From contig CM068370.1 of the NCBI GenBank assembly GCA_034769895.1, positions 36,122,247 through 36,186,246 on the forward strand: DNA of 64,000 bases, given 5' to 3'. The notes under the pieces are model-generated. The model saw nothing but the letters and a program-made list of their open reading frames with translations, ran no database searches and was not told where the DNA came from. Both the position numbers and the translations under genes were made by a program. The DNA is from Magicicada septendecula (lineage: Eukaryota; Arthropoda; Insecta; Hemiptera; Cicadidae). Shown one piece after another: positions 12,111 through 22,284 of this stretch; position 1 is the stretch's first letter, and each line of letters opens with the position of its first letter.

Positions 12111-12482
12111 TGTTAACTTGAAACACCGGACGATTCTTAATTTATTCTTTAATGGGCCATAATACCTTCTCTCGCACCACTGAATCTGGTCGAAAAATCT
12201 GGCATTTCAAAAAATCTAAATTTTTGACCGCGACCTAATAGCCCGGTAAACATATCTGATAACTAGAATATATCTTACCTACCGCTGAACAAAATAGTTA
12301 TCTCTGATTTAAACGACACTTTCATTAACTGTGGTCGACATAATAGCTCAAGAACAGCTATTTCACAGGGTCACCTGAACACAACCTCCCTCCCCCACAC
12401 AAACACACACACATACGAATGGAAAAAAGACAAATCACCCACAAAAGAACGGAGATACCCACAATAACTTATTAGAACTATA

Positions 12483-12670
12483 CAAGGTCTATATAAAGGA
12501 ACAAGAATAGCTGTTAAAATTAATTATTAGGATATCTCAACAAATATGTGTCAATCAAGGTGTTAGACAAGGGTGAAACATCTAGTGAGCCCTGGTATTA
12601 GGTTATCACGAGACACACATTTGAATGTGCTGTTGTTTGCTGACGACTTGCTTGTAATTCAAAATAAATT
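12483..12670 (+). pseudogene. LINE reverse-transcriptase palm fragment
   Basis: Reads 'IRTIQGLYKGTRIAVKI' then, in other frames, a 'CQSRC' remnant of the 'NQGVRQG' motif and 'GIRLSRDTHLNVLLFADDLLVIQN'. 'FADD' is the RT catalytic motif of non-LTR elements. It ends in a GT/CA-rich tract (12680-12746). Frame breaks show that it is dead. Copy B is at 51982-52169. Confidence 0.8.
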
Positions 12671-12880
12671 GAAGACTTGCTTGTGTGTATATGTGTGTGA
12701 TTGTTTTATGAACACACACATACACACACACAGACACACACACAGAATGTACTAGATACAGACAGATAGTTATAGTCAGAAAGTACCTTTAACTTTAAGC
12801 TTGTTTATGAAATTGTGTAGGCATACATGCTGTAGGACAAGTGGGGGTATAAAGAAATTATCTAGTTCCATTATCGTTGT

Positions 12881-12926
12881 TTCCGATCTGATTGTGAGCT
12901 GTGAAGCTTGAAAGCGCTAATCGGAA
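12881..12926 (+). ncRNA. Degenerate hammerhead (core G8-A9 lost) at a PLE-type terminus
   Basis: Stem I UUCCGAU/AUCGGAA pairs over 7 bp. Stem II GAGCU/AGCUU closes on a GUGA loop, GAAA is intact, helix III is the palindrome AGCGCU and the cleavage triplet is CUA. The first core box reads CUGAUUG instead of CUGAUGA, so the catalytic G8 and A9 are replaced and the copy should be inactive. The downstream word 'tatagtggtgtgcaac' is shared with 35720-35859. Copy B (52380-52425) has AGAGCU for helix III. Confidence 0.6.
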
Positions 12927-13699
12927 TAATTTTTTTCTATAGTGGTGTGCAACAGTGTTAATTCTATTTGCTTTTATGGATTTTCCAGTTGGCGATTTCA
13001 GACATCTACTTAAAAATCTGGCGGTAAAAATGATTACGAGCAGCTGGCTTTGCATGGTATATGCCACATTACAGCTTAATGCGTTCAGACAAAAAGCAGA
13101 TCGTTTTCACATTAAAAGGAGACAAGTACACTTGAACAGAAACAGTACTTTACTGTTTAAAAATAAATAGAACCTGTATTGGGTAATTTGACAAACGTTG
13201 TTGGGTAATTTTAACATTTCTGGCATTGTTGTGGAACATTGAACACGGTGAGCAGTCTTGAGAAAAGTGAAAGGCTCTAAGTAAGAAAGACGAACGAGTT
13301 AATGCGGTAATTAAATTAGTAAAGCGCTAAGAGACGGAAACGGGCCCACTGTACGGTAATTACTTCATTCCAATTCTGCAGAGTACTGTTTACTCTACGT
13401 GCCGTAAAGCTTCTAGACGGGGTCGGTGACCAAACGGTCCTTGAAATCCTGCACATACACAATGTTCGTGCGTATGGTACACCCAAGTTATTGTCCAGGT
13501 AATTAATTATTTCTAAATAAGAAATTATTGTAATTATTTTGAAATGCGATTACCTTTTTAAATTTCACGTACGTATTTTACGTTTTACTACTACTTGTCC
13601 AGTAATCATCAAAAGAACATTAGACAAGGTTACCAAACTTGTGTGCCAAACTTGAACGACCGGTTTGCAATTCGACCTGTATTACAAAACTTCTATTAC

Positions 13700-13752
13700 T
13701 CTCATTGCAACAACAACAGCAACAACAATTACTACTACCACTACCACTCCTA

Positions 13753-13835
<83 letters not shown>

Positions 13836-13902
13836 GCTGCTACTACTACTACTGCTACTACTGCTACTACTGCTACTGCTGGTACTACTACTACTACTGC
13901 TA

Positions 13903-13934
<32 letters not shown>

Positions 13935-13977
13935 ACTACTACTGCTACTACTACTGCTGCTGCTGCTGCTGCTACTA
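13700..13977 (+). repeat. Compound triplet array (CAA, CTA, CTG)
   Basis: Roughly 270 bp of mixed CTA/CTG/CAA triplets, which yields spurious long frames of poly-Leu, poly-Tyr/Cys, poly-Thr/Ala or poly-Val/Ala. These frames are not genes. Copy B (53199-53467) is about 9 bp shorter and arranges the CTG blocks differently. Confidence 0.97.
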
Positions 13978-14678
13978 TAAGTGGTTGATTTCTAAAATTA
14001 TAGGTGCCGGAACGCATCAATTCAATAGTTGTACAGACACAAATATATACTTCTATTTTATATTAGCTCGAGATCTTGTTCACTATGCAGTCTGTTTTCA
14101 ATAAATTTGTTCAGTGCCTCATACAATTTTTCAGGGCCTACGGGATTATTCAGTGGCGGCGCTAACAAAACGGGGGCCCCCCCGCGAAACTAATTAGGGG
14201 GCCCTATAAAAATGGTTAAATTTTGTATACGTAATAGGGGAAAATACTCAAATGAATTTCTATTTACGTGTGTTTCACAACAATGGTTTGTGAATACTTT
14301 CTCGTCTATCACAAAGCGTTTGCAATTTGCAAAGGATGTTTTACACGTATACAAACTCTTAAAATTCATTGTTGCTAAGTAGACAAAGTTCTATACAAAC
14401 TATAAAAAAACCAAAATAAAAAGAATTATTTATTTTTACGTCAAAGATCTAAATTCAGACTATGAAACAGTACCGCACACAGAGTGTTAAAAATTTATTA
14501 CTTAAAAACGAATATCAAAGTAACATTCTAGCTTTTTTCAAACATTTAAATTAGTTTGTAACTGAATTTGTGAAATTCTTGAATATACTCTATACACGTT
14601 CTCCTTAAGTCTAATCCAATTCAATAACACTCGAACTCAAGTAATGTACAATATTTACAGATGAGGATCAACCAAAGT

Positions 14679-17376
14679 TCACTGTTTTCCTAAGCCTAGT
14701 CTTCTTTTTTTAATAGCTAAGAACTTTTCAACCACTTCGTTGATATTAGTTTTCTGTGTCTCTTCATGCTCAATGCTTAACAGTGCCAAGTCACTCAACC
14801 GAGTTTGGACCATGGCACTTCTTAAGTATGACTTAATTAATTTAAGTTTTGAAAAGCTTCTTTCCGCTGTAGCTGTTGTGACAGGTATGGTTAAATAAAG
14901 CTGCAAAGCTGTAGTTAAGTCTGGGAGGCAGCTCATAAGGCAGCTGTTTTCTTCAACCAGTAAATTCATCATTTCTCGAATGCTTTTCTTGTGTACAATT
15001 TCTTTGGCCATCAGAGCTTTGAAGGATATTACTTGGTCAGGCAGTGATGTGGAAAGGTCACCAGGATACACATTTACCAGAGCCTTACTTTTCTCCACTA
15101 TTGTCTCTTGTGAGAAGTTTACTAAATTCTGAGGCGTCAGGAATGAAAACCTATCATCAATGCAACGCAATCCTTCGAATCTCATTTGTAGCTGAGCTAT
15201 TACAATATCTAGTGTTGCATTGAAAACTTTTACTTCAAATGATTTCACTGGGTCGTCAATTCTATGGTCAACTGATAATTCAACAAAGAAGCGTTTTACA
15301 ACTCGCTTACGCTTATTTTTCATGTTACAAGTTATGTCCCATGACTGGGCCAACTGTTTAGCACCAGCAAGAAAGCCGGCAAAGTCCTTTCTTAAAACTT
15401 TTAACTCATCACAAGCGCGGCTTAGAAACTGCCACGCTCTGCCTAGGTCAACAGTTGGCCTCTGTAGTGCTTTTGAAGTTATATTTACATTCTCTAAAAT
15501 CTTAGTTTCAAGGCAGAGCACAAGAATAAATTCAAAGTTTTCCAGGTGGTTTCTAATTGCTAATGCTTCTTCTGCCTCGGGTTTTTTTGAGCTGTATAGA
15601 ATAATTTGTCAAACACTTAATCACAATTTTGAAATCATTTCTTAAAGGTAACAGACAGTCGTGTCTAGAAGACCACCTTGTTGGACATAGCTTTTTTAAA
15701 GTTAGATTTTTGGCAGAGCTGTCTTCTTTAACGGCAGTGTTAAGTTCTTGCCATCTATGTAAGCTTTCACTGAAAAACACATAAGTTTTCTGTACTATGT
15801 CATAAAATTATCTTATTTCAGAAATATTTGATACTGAATCATTGATCACCAAGTTCAGGTTATGTGCAGCACAGTGTACGTAATCCGCGTTTGGGACTAT
15901 TTCAGGTTATGTGCAGCACAGTGTACGTAATCCGCGTTTGGGACTATATCCATAATTCTTTTCTGTAACCCAGAGTATTTCCCGCTCATTGTTGCTGCAC
16001 CGTCATAACCTTGACCTCTACACTTACTAATGTCAATTTCATTTGTTTTCAAAAAGTCTAAAATCTTACTTTGAAACCCCTCACTGTTGGGATCCTTTAT
16101 TTCTTGAAATCTCAAAACGGACTCACTAATCACAGTTTTATAATTGCCAGGAGATTCTTCTACTATGTTAATGTATCTGATTACAACACTCATTTGGTCA
16201 ATCTTAGATATGTCTTGTGTGCTATCAACAATTATAGAAAAAAAAGGAGACGAGTGAATCTGTTTTAGTAAGGCAGTCAATACTGATTTTCCTAGCAAGT
16301 TAATGATTTCATTTGAATGTCATAGTGGAGGTATTTTGATCTGGTTTTTTCATTTTCTAAGTGTGCACTAAGGAGAGAATCGTAGAGAGAAATTAAAGAT
16401 AGTATGTTCAAAAAATTTCCACTTTCAGGATTTATTTCATGTAATGATTCTCTATGGCCAAGAAACGGCAATGAACACAGTGCCATGGTTCGAATGACAT
16501 CCACAATCTGTATGAAAATATCTTTCCATTTTTTCCGCTCATCGGAAATTTGATCAGCTACCGTTTTACTCTTTTTCCAAGTGGCATACGTGAGACAAGA
16601 TTGTAAATGAGCATTGCTACTTTCATGAACTTTAATTTTTTTACTGAGACCTTTCCAATCTCTAATATCGCCTTCACGCCAGCTTTGGGCATCAGCACTT
16701 TGGCTGAAAAGCCAACATGGTAAACAATAGACTCCATCTAGATTACGAGAGTAACAAAGCCAAAACCTGTGAACAATTTGGCCTGCTGCAGTTTTGAAAG
16801 AATAATATGCTGTACTGAAAGACCGCTTAGAAACAGAATCCTTCGGGAAAGGACCCTTTGTTTGACAAAGTTCACTTAACGTTATTAACTTTTTCACCTC
16901 GTCTGTCATTGTAGCTTGATTTTTATAGAATGCAATATCTGTCTCAAAACTTTGGCAGTTTGGATCGGAAGGGCCTGCTAAACTAGTTTTATTTGCGTGA
17001 TTACTTATAACTTCAGTTGGTTCAAACTGATTTTCTGGTCCAGGTATGTCTTCGGACTGGCGAACACATTCAATGCCTAGCAGTTGTTCTTCTTGTTCAT
17101 ATTGCAGTTGCTTATTTGTTTCCGTAGTTGTATCACTTGTATCCGACGGACTAATGTTTAAATCAGGTTTATTGTCACTGTCACAATCAACTTCAAGTCC
17201 GATTTTTGTTTCTTTTTCATTACTTGCACTTGACCCGGGTTTGGGTTGTTCAACTTCACATTTGATGATTTTTTTAAAAACTGGTCGAGTTTTGAAAGTT
17301 TACTTTTAGATTCTTCTCGTTGTTTTTGCAGTTTCCTTTTCGTAGCACCACTTAAATATTCACGCTTACTTTCCAT
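14679..17376 (-). pseudogene. hAT transposase, TTF-zinc-finger/DUF4371/dimerisation, multiply frameshifted
   Basis: Start chosen at 17376: a short basic head 'MESKREYLSGATKRKLQKQ', usual for ZMYM1-like hAT proteins. The frame slips at an A-run near 17275 and runs to about 16310 through an acidic linker and a TTF-type zinc finger ('VYCLPCWLFS', 'W..G..DWKGLSKKIKVHESSNAH'). A second slip near 16310 leads to the DUF4371 catalytic half: 'IVDSTQDISKIDQMSVVIRY' and 'GQGYDGAATMSG' carry the conserved aspartates, then 'YVHCAAH'. A 47-bp tandem duplication breaks the next segment. 'CPTRWSSRHDCL' follows, another slip near 15590, and finally the C-terminal dimerisation block 'IPVTTATAERSFSKLKLIKSYLRS'. 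All domains are present in order, so this was once a full-length enzyme of roughly 850-900 residues. Confidence 0.92.
15854..15947 (+). repeat. 47-bp tandem duplication inside the hAT transposase
   Basis: Two identical 47-bp units (15854-15900 and 15901-15947) covering the codons for 'ADYVHCAAH'. Since 47 is not a multiple of three it shifts the frame. Both genomic copies carry it (55343-55436), so it predates their separation. Confidence 0.95.
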
Positions 17377-17881
17377 TTTATAAACTCTGTTTCTAACACT
17401 CTAACTCTACACAAAATACAAAAACTAAAATCAAATGTTAAGTCATTAAACTTAAACGGCACTAAATTACGAAATTAATGCAATACAGTACTATCGCGCA
17501 GGAGATGCGACGCACTACTGAGTACTGAACTACATTGTGTTGTGTTTGTTTACGTCTCCTCAGTGCCGAGTGACTCATCGCACCGGACGTAGGCCTACGG
17601 GCACCACAAGAGATAAGATAAGCTTCGCTTACAAACTACAAACAGTAATGTCATTTCGGAAAACGTAGTTTTTTTGCATGTCTATACACTTAAATAAAAC
17701 GTATATTTCGTATTTTAAATACAAATTTGCCGGTAGTCGGACCCCATTAAAACTTTTTTTCCTATTATAGCTCGTTTCATATTTTTTTCTAGGGGCCAGA
17801 GTGGCGGGGCCCCCCAGAGGGTCGGGGCCCCCCCGCGCCGCGGGGTCTGCGGGGGGCCTTATCGCCGCCACTGGGATTATT

Positions 17882-18280
17882 GTTTTTCCTACCTTCCTTT
17901 TTTGAAGCGGAACTCCGAAAAAAGTTAAGTTTTGTACTGCTTTGAGGGCCACAGAACAACGAGGACCTGGTTCTGATTTTCTGCTTTCAAATAAAGAAGC
18001 TGTAATTTTCAGTTTTTCGTTGGCAAAAACGAGACCAACATTGCGATTCTGCAAAGAAAAAAGAACTATAGTAGTTAAGATAAAGATTAGTGCTGGTGTT
18101 TGATTTTGACGAAAGTTTCGTTTTGTAGTGGGGCTGATGAGGGGCACTATTTAAAATGTAGTAGCCTAGTAATTTTTTTTAATAATTAGATTTTTCTTTA
18201 CGTATATTTTTTTCGTTTATTTTGGATACAAGAGGTTCCGGTACGCCGTTCCGGCGCGTTCCACCTGAAATCAAGCCCTG
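17882..18280. other. Flank of the hAT insertion, no recognised gene
   Basis: An open minus-strand frame (18147-17629) crosses the hAT right end and reads through its GC-rich TIR, so it is not a real gene. Short hydrophobic potential only. Confidence 0.5.

Positions 18281-18319
<39 letters not shown>
18281..18319 (+). repeat. (CTA)n microsatellite
   Basis: About 13 triplets. Copy B (57770-57793) has about five fewer. Confidence 0.95.
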
Positions 18320-18320
<1 letters not shown>

Positions 18321-18787
18321 ACAATGCTTGTAATACGATTACAGATTACAGCGGTATTAGTACCGCTAAAATATTAATATTAAATGTATTAAGAAATCGA
18401 AAATCAAGTTCATTAAAATATTCAAACTTCTAGGCTTTCCAAGTCGTCAGATCAATTTATCGGACCCTGCATAAAGTGTAACTTTTTATATCTACGGACA
18501 GAAACACTGCACTATAGTTATATAACACTGATCCGTCATGGAAAACATTATTTTGCAACGTTTGAATGTGGGAATTCTGCAAAATACGTTTCTCATAAAG
18601 TACTGTTATTGCAACTTGTGAACAATGTTTTTTCTAGTGAACTTATGAATCTAGTGATTTGTTTATTCTTAACATATAGTGCATAGAAGAATCGTTGCTT
18701 TACAAGCGTAACTTTTTATGAAGTATCAGTAAAACTTGTGACGCATGATTACTTTATTAAAAGAATTTTTTAGTGGATGGTTAGAGA

Positions 18788-18870
18788 GGATCGGTCAAAA
18801 ATAACACAAATTTTAACTATTTTGTGTCGACGTTTCGACAATGTGTATTGTCATCTTCAGGACCTGTGTA
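18788..18870 (-). mobile_element. PLE 3' terminus with hammerhead-like core
   Basis: Read on the minus strand: CUGAAGA (18860-18854), hairpin UGACAA...UUGUC, GAAAC, then the palindrome ACGU inside GAAACGUC, followed by a conserved tail that ends 'ttatttttgaccgatcctc'. Stem I pairs only 3 bp (GUC/GAC). Related termini are at 28099, 32916 and 33008. Copy B is at 58261-58343. Confidence 0.6.
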
Positions 18871-19303
18871 TGACAGAACTTAATTTATACAGTATTACAA
18901 TTTAAATTTCTAAATGTAATGATACTTTAATTACAGTGTAAAAAGAGTTTAAAAACAGTGTAACCTTATGTCAGCTATCTGATGTAAGTCGTAAAGTTCT
19001 ACAGTTATTGTGTAAATTGTATTTTTCTAAATTATGATTGTTTGTTAATACCAGTAGGGAGTGAAACATGTTAAAAATAACTTTTAATAATTACGTAGTG
19101 AACATCCCCTAATCTGTTTTAGTTATAGGTAATATATGTTGCTATTTTTATATCTGTGTTTTTAAATAGTTTTGTTAGTTTTGTCATTTTATTATTTATG
19201 TATGTGAATGTGGCCCATTTGTTGTTGTTGTTAATATTTTTAATTTTTTTCTAATTTTTTATTTTAGTTTTTATTTATATTTTTATTATTATTTGTTGTT
19301 GCA

Positions 19304-19672
19304 ATAAACACAGGACATGAATTCCCAGACATAACCAATGTGACACTAATAAAACATATACCACACAAAGGCACCACAATGAAGATTTGGGAAAATTTAC
19401 AAATATACAAACATAAAATACAAAACAAACTAATACCTGAACAAATACAAATCAATACAAAACATGACACAATATTCAAAGCACTCAACATCGAAAACAC
19501 ACAAAAAACTAACACATACACCACAATCACACACAATAAAACCAATTTGAAGTACCAGAAGCCAACAGGAAGCCACAATAATAATAGTCAACCAACACAT
19601 ATGTACTTCACCAGACACAAAAACCGGAATGCTGAGGATGGGTACAAGATGGTACCCGAAACATGTTCCTAA
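19304..19672 (+). pseudogene. PLE-type protein C-terminus
   Basis: The frame reads 'INTGHEFPDITNVTLIKHIPHKGTTMKIWENLQIYKHK', then 'NKLIPEQIQI', 'HDTIFKALNIE', and ends 'NAEDGYKMVPETCS'. The 'GHxF', 'KG..M...ENLQIYK' and 'L..EQ' pattern is that seen after the GIY-YIG core in Penelope-like proteins. No GIY-YIG core is visible upstream, where the sequence is low-complexity T-rich. The last codons and the stop overlap a hammerhead-like core. Copy B (58777-59145) has Asn for Lys in 'TMNIWEN'. The assignment rests on motif resemblance only. Confidence 0.55.
19627..19670 (+). ncRNA. Hammerhead-like core overlapping a stop codon
   Basis: CUGAGGA (19631-19637), one unpaired U, a perfect 6-bp stem II GGGUAC/GUACCC, GAAA, and a palindromic helix III ACAUGU followed by U. 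Both core boxes fit the consensus CUGANGA/GAAA. Stem I pairing is poor. The motif spans the stop codon of the 19304-19672 frame. Copy B is at 59100-59143. Confidence 0.45.
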
Positions 19673-19962
19673 TAAGGAAAAAAAAAGGTATATCTTGAGG
19701 TAAATTCATTATAAATATTAAATTTATTATATACATCAAGAAACGGACTGTAGCAGAAAGTGATTGAATATATATAGAACTCAAAGTCTGAGGATTTATG
19801 TGTACTGAATACAAATCCACACCGTTACACCGATTGCCACCAAATTTTGCATAGGTCACCTTTGACACGAGGCGAAAAACACTCTCTAACTTGGAATTTG
19901 ATATTTTGCCCCGTTCGCACGATTTAGACCCTTTTAATTATGCCTTTTTGTTGACTTGTATA

Positions 19963-20375
19963 AAGATGTCAACAACACCAACATAGACAAGGTTTAATTA
20001 CCATAGTAACAAGTAAATAAACAAATGATATTTAGCGGCATCGGAACTGTATCTTTATCCGTTCCTGCAGTTTTTAATACTTTTAATATGCGATTTTATC
20101 GATATATTTTGTAATTAGATACGTTTATATATTTTGTAATTGTCTTAAACGATTATACAATTTATGTTTATACGTATTTCTGATGATGCAATGAATAAGT
20201 AATTAAATATATTAAATACTACTACTAAAGCTGTCAACAACTCCATGGAGACCAGAATTAATTACCACAGTAACAAGTAAATAAACAAATTATATTTAGC
20301 GGCATCGGAACTGTACATTTATTCATTCCTACGGTACATTTTCGATGTTTTATATATTATGCGATTGTATCGATA
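19963..20375 (+). repeat. Diverged tandem duplication, about 264-bp period
   Basis: 'taattaccatagtaacaagtaaataaacaaa' type sequence followed by 'tatttagcggcatcggaactgta' appears at about 19990 and again at about 20255, each followed by 'gcgatt.tatcgatatatt'. Copy B is at 59436-59848. Confidence 0.75.
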
Positions 20376-20843
20376 TATTACGATGTGGAAAAAAAGAAGT
20401 GTAGGCCTACTAATTGTAAATTGTCCTATTACTGAATGCAAAGCGAAAGTACATGTTGTTTTCATTTGTGAGGTTAGGTGACAACGGTTTTTGGTTTTTA
20501 GTTTACTGCTGAAATAAATAAAAGCCATGGTTGAGGAAAACATAACGTTTAATCTGTTATATAATGCTTCTAATACAGTAACACTAAAAATAAAGAATTT
20601 AGCGTTTTTTATTTAACAGGTACTTTATAAATATCTCCAAAGGCTTAATAAACGGGTACTTTTAAATCTCCAAAGGCCGTTGGACCAACATAATAATTTA
20701 GTACAAGGTTAAAATAGTACAAGTGTTGAAAACAGATTTAGAGAGAATTTGACTAATGAGTACAAAATTGTTATACGAGCTGGCAGAACGCCATATAGAC
20801 ATAGACAATACAAATTATATTAATATACTTATTAAAAGTCAAA

Positions 20844-20881
20844 TATTCGCGTGCGAAGCGGCGCGGCGGGTAACAGATAGT
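20844..20881 (+). mobile_element. Possible Helitron-type 3' terminus
   Basis: An AT-rich stretch ends in a GC-rich block 'cgcgtgcgaagcggcgcgg' followed by 'cgggtaacagatagt'. This resembles the hairpin plus CTAGT-like ends common in insect Helitrons, but the exact CTAG is replaced by ATAG and no 5' TC end was found. Copy B is at 60317-60354. Confidence 0.3.
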
Positions 20882-21361
20882 GTACGTAATAATTATACCC
20901 TCCTGAGGCCATTATCCCCTTGATAATATTGTTCAAATGAAGTCTTTCGTCCTGTTTTGCTAGCGTCTCTACGCTTTGTGACTCGGACCAACCCAGTTGA
21001 TGCATACTGTTCGTCTGCAGCGTCACAACTTCAACATTTTAGTAACATTTCTAACCAGGGGAGCATTTACGAACGGGATCAACCCCCTACCACCAAAGGG
21101 TTGAAAAAACTGACGAATTTTGTTAATCTCTTAGGCTGTTTTATTATCGTTTCAGCTGTGTACGCTAATGTAGTAGTAACTCTTTTTAAATGTACTAACA
21201 GGTTCATTAGACAGAATTTGCGTATACGGTTGAAATATGAAATATACGAAAAGTCATTTCAGTCAGTAAGTGTATCTTGTAAGCAATGTTTCAGTACGCG
21301 TATTTTTATTTTGTTATTACCGTTTACCGTTTTAATGGGATTGATTTCAATATGTTATCAC

Positions 21362-22106
21362 TAGAGCTAGGAATTTTAGGTGCTGCACCTTAATTTTTTT
21401 GCCATTAAAATTCCCAAATTAACTTGTCTTGCAAAGAAAACATTAAATAAACACTCCTAACTGTGTTTTGGTTGCACCTTTTTTCAATGAAAGCACCTTT
21501 TTGCACTTTTTTACTTTCTTTGGCTCCTTTGCCGCATTTTATTCCTATAATAATTAAACAAGGAACACCGAACGTGTGCGGCATCACATTGCTTTCGCTT
21601 CAGTGCAGTCCCGTTAGGCTAAAGCTTTTAATTTAATTTCCGCCTCAATAAACTCCCGTTAGGCGAAAGGTCCACAAATTAGTGTGTAACCCTGATGTTG
21701 AGGATGTTGCAACAAACAAGGATTTAAATTACCGACTACAAACAAAATATGCACCACTTGTGTCTGTTGACGTTGGACGTTCCTTTTCTACATACAAGTA
21801 TTTACTTAGCGACCGGAGAGATGCAGCCTCACTGAAAAAACAAACATTCAAATATTGAGTGTTATCTGTTTTAACAGTTTTCTGGACTTGTGGCTTTGAT
21901 AACATTGTGTTCCGGGAATTGTTTTAGGCAGACATTTTAATACATGAGTGAATTTTGAGTCCTTATACATATAAGGGTGATGTAATTGGTTTTGGTACTG
22001 TTTGTATGAATTTTTACATTTGAAATTTGCACCTTTTTCAGCTAAATTGAAGCACCTTTTTTGCACCTTTTTAACAAAAATTTTGCACTTAAAATTCCTA
22101 GCTCTA
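21362..22106 (+). mobile_element. Internally deleted hAT element (nested), 8-bp TSD
   Basis: Begins TAGAGCTAGGAATTTTAGG and ends with the near-complement CTTAAAATTCCTAGCTCTA. It is flanked by a perfect 8-bp duplication GTTATCAC (21354-21361 and 22107-22114). The interior keeps a short coding remnant at 21694-21858 on the plus strand. It therefore looks like a deletion derivative of an autonomous hAT rather than a coding-free MITE. Its TIR differs from those of the other hAT elements here. Confidence 0.9.
21694..21858 (+). pseudogene. hAT transposase dimerisation-domain remnant
   Basis: An open 54-codon stretch reads 'KYAPLVSVDVGRSFSTYKYLLSDRR' after 'DVEDVATNKDLNYRLQT'. The 'SVDVxRSFSxYKxxLSDRR' pattern is the C-terminal dimerisation motif of one hAT transposase group. 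It ends in TGA at 21856-21858. The rest of the protein is missing. The copy B equivalent is at about 61168-61332. Confidence 0.7.
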
Positions 22107-22284
22107 GTTATCACACGTTTTTCAGCCACTTCAAACGTAAGGTAGTAATTTTGATAGTCTTAACTTGTTTTTTCTTTTGTATCAAGCAGACCCAACCCCA
22201 GACCCCCCCCCCCCACCCAAGAGCAGTGGATACGCTACTTTTCCAAGGCCCAGTCTTGTAAACTGCCGCATTTACTCGACTATT

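Larger units (their letters stand above)
14151..17873 (-). mobile_element. hAT transposon with ZMYM1-type transposase, dead
   Basis: A 3723-bp element with terminal inverted repeats CAGTGGCGGCGCTAA (left) and, reversed, CAGTGGCGGCGATAA (right). It is flanked by a perfect 8-bp target duplication GGATTATT at 14143-14150 and 17874-17881, diagnostic of hAT. Subterminal GC-rich blocks ('gggggcccccccgcg') occur at both ends. It encodes one broken transposase on the minus strand (14679-17376). The same insertion with the same TSD is in copy B. Confidence 0.95.
21056..22240 (+). mobile_element. hAT-type MITE, CAGTGGCG family, interrupted by a second MITE
   Basis: The left end CAGGGGAGCATTTACGAACG and right end GATACGCTACTT match the family at 31770-32206. 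Inner sequence (acgaattttgttaatctc, atgaaatata, cgtttttcagccac) is also shared. It is split at 21361 by the 745-bp insertion 21362-22106. No clean target duplication of the outer element is visible. Copy B is at 60529-61713. Confidence 0.75.
1..22284 (+). repeat. Copy A of a 22-kb direct duplication
   Basis: Everything from base 1 to the N gap recurs at 39519-61757 in the same orientation. The offset is 39518 at the left end and drifts to 39473 at the right, almost entirely through length changes in triplet arrays (near 12000, 13800 and 18300) and homopolymers. The same nested transposons, TSDs and frame breaks are in both. The left end of copy A lies at or beyond the window edge, and its right end is cut by the gap. 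Either a very recent segmental duplication or two haplotypes assembled in tandem explains this. Confidence 0.97.

Noticed and set aside
13639-14020. Long frames of poly-Leu, poly-Tyr/Cys, poly-Thr/Ala and poly-Val/Ala
   Set aside because: They are readings of one CTA/CTG array in four frames on both strands, with no flanking conserved coding sequence.
15220-15645. 141-residue plus-strand frame
   Set aside because: Shadow of the hAT transposase C-terminal half, which has clear family motifs on the minus strand.
17046-17309. Serine-rich plus-strand frame
   Set aside because: Shadow of the hAT transposase linker on the opposite strand.
17629-18147. 172-residue minus-strand frame
   Set aside because: It reads through the hAT terminal repeat and target duplication into the flank, so it cannot be an ancestral gene; copy B is frameshifted in it.
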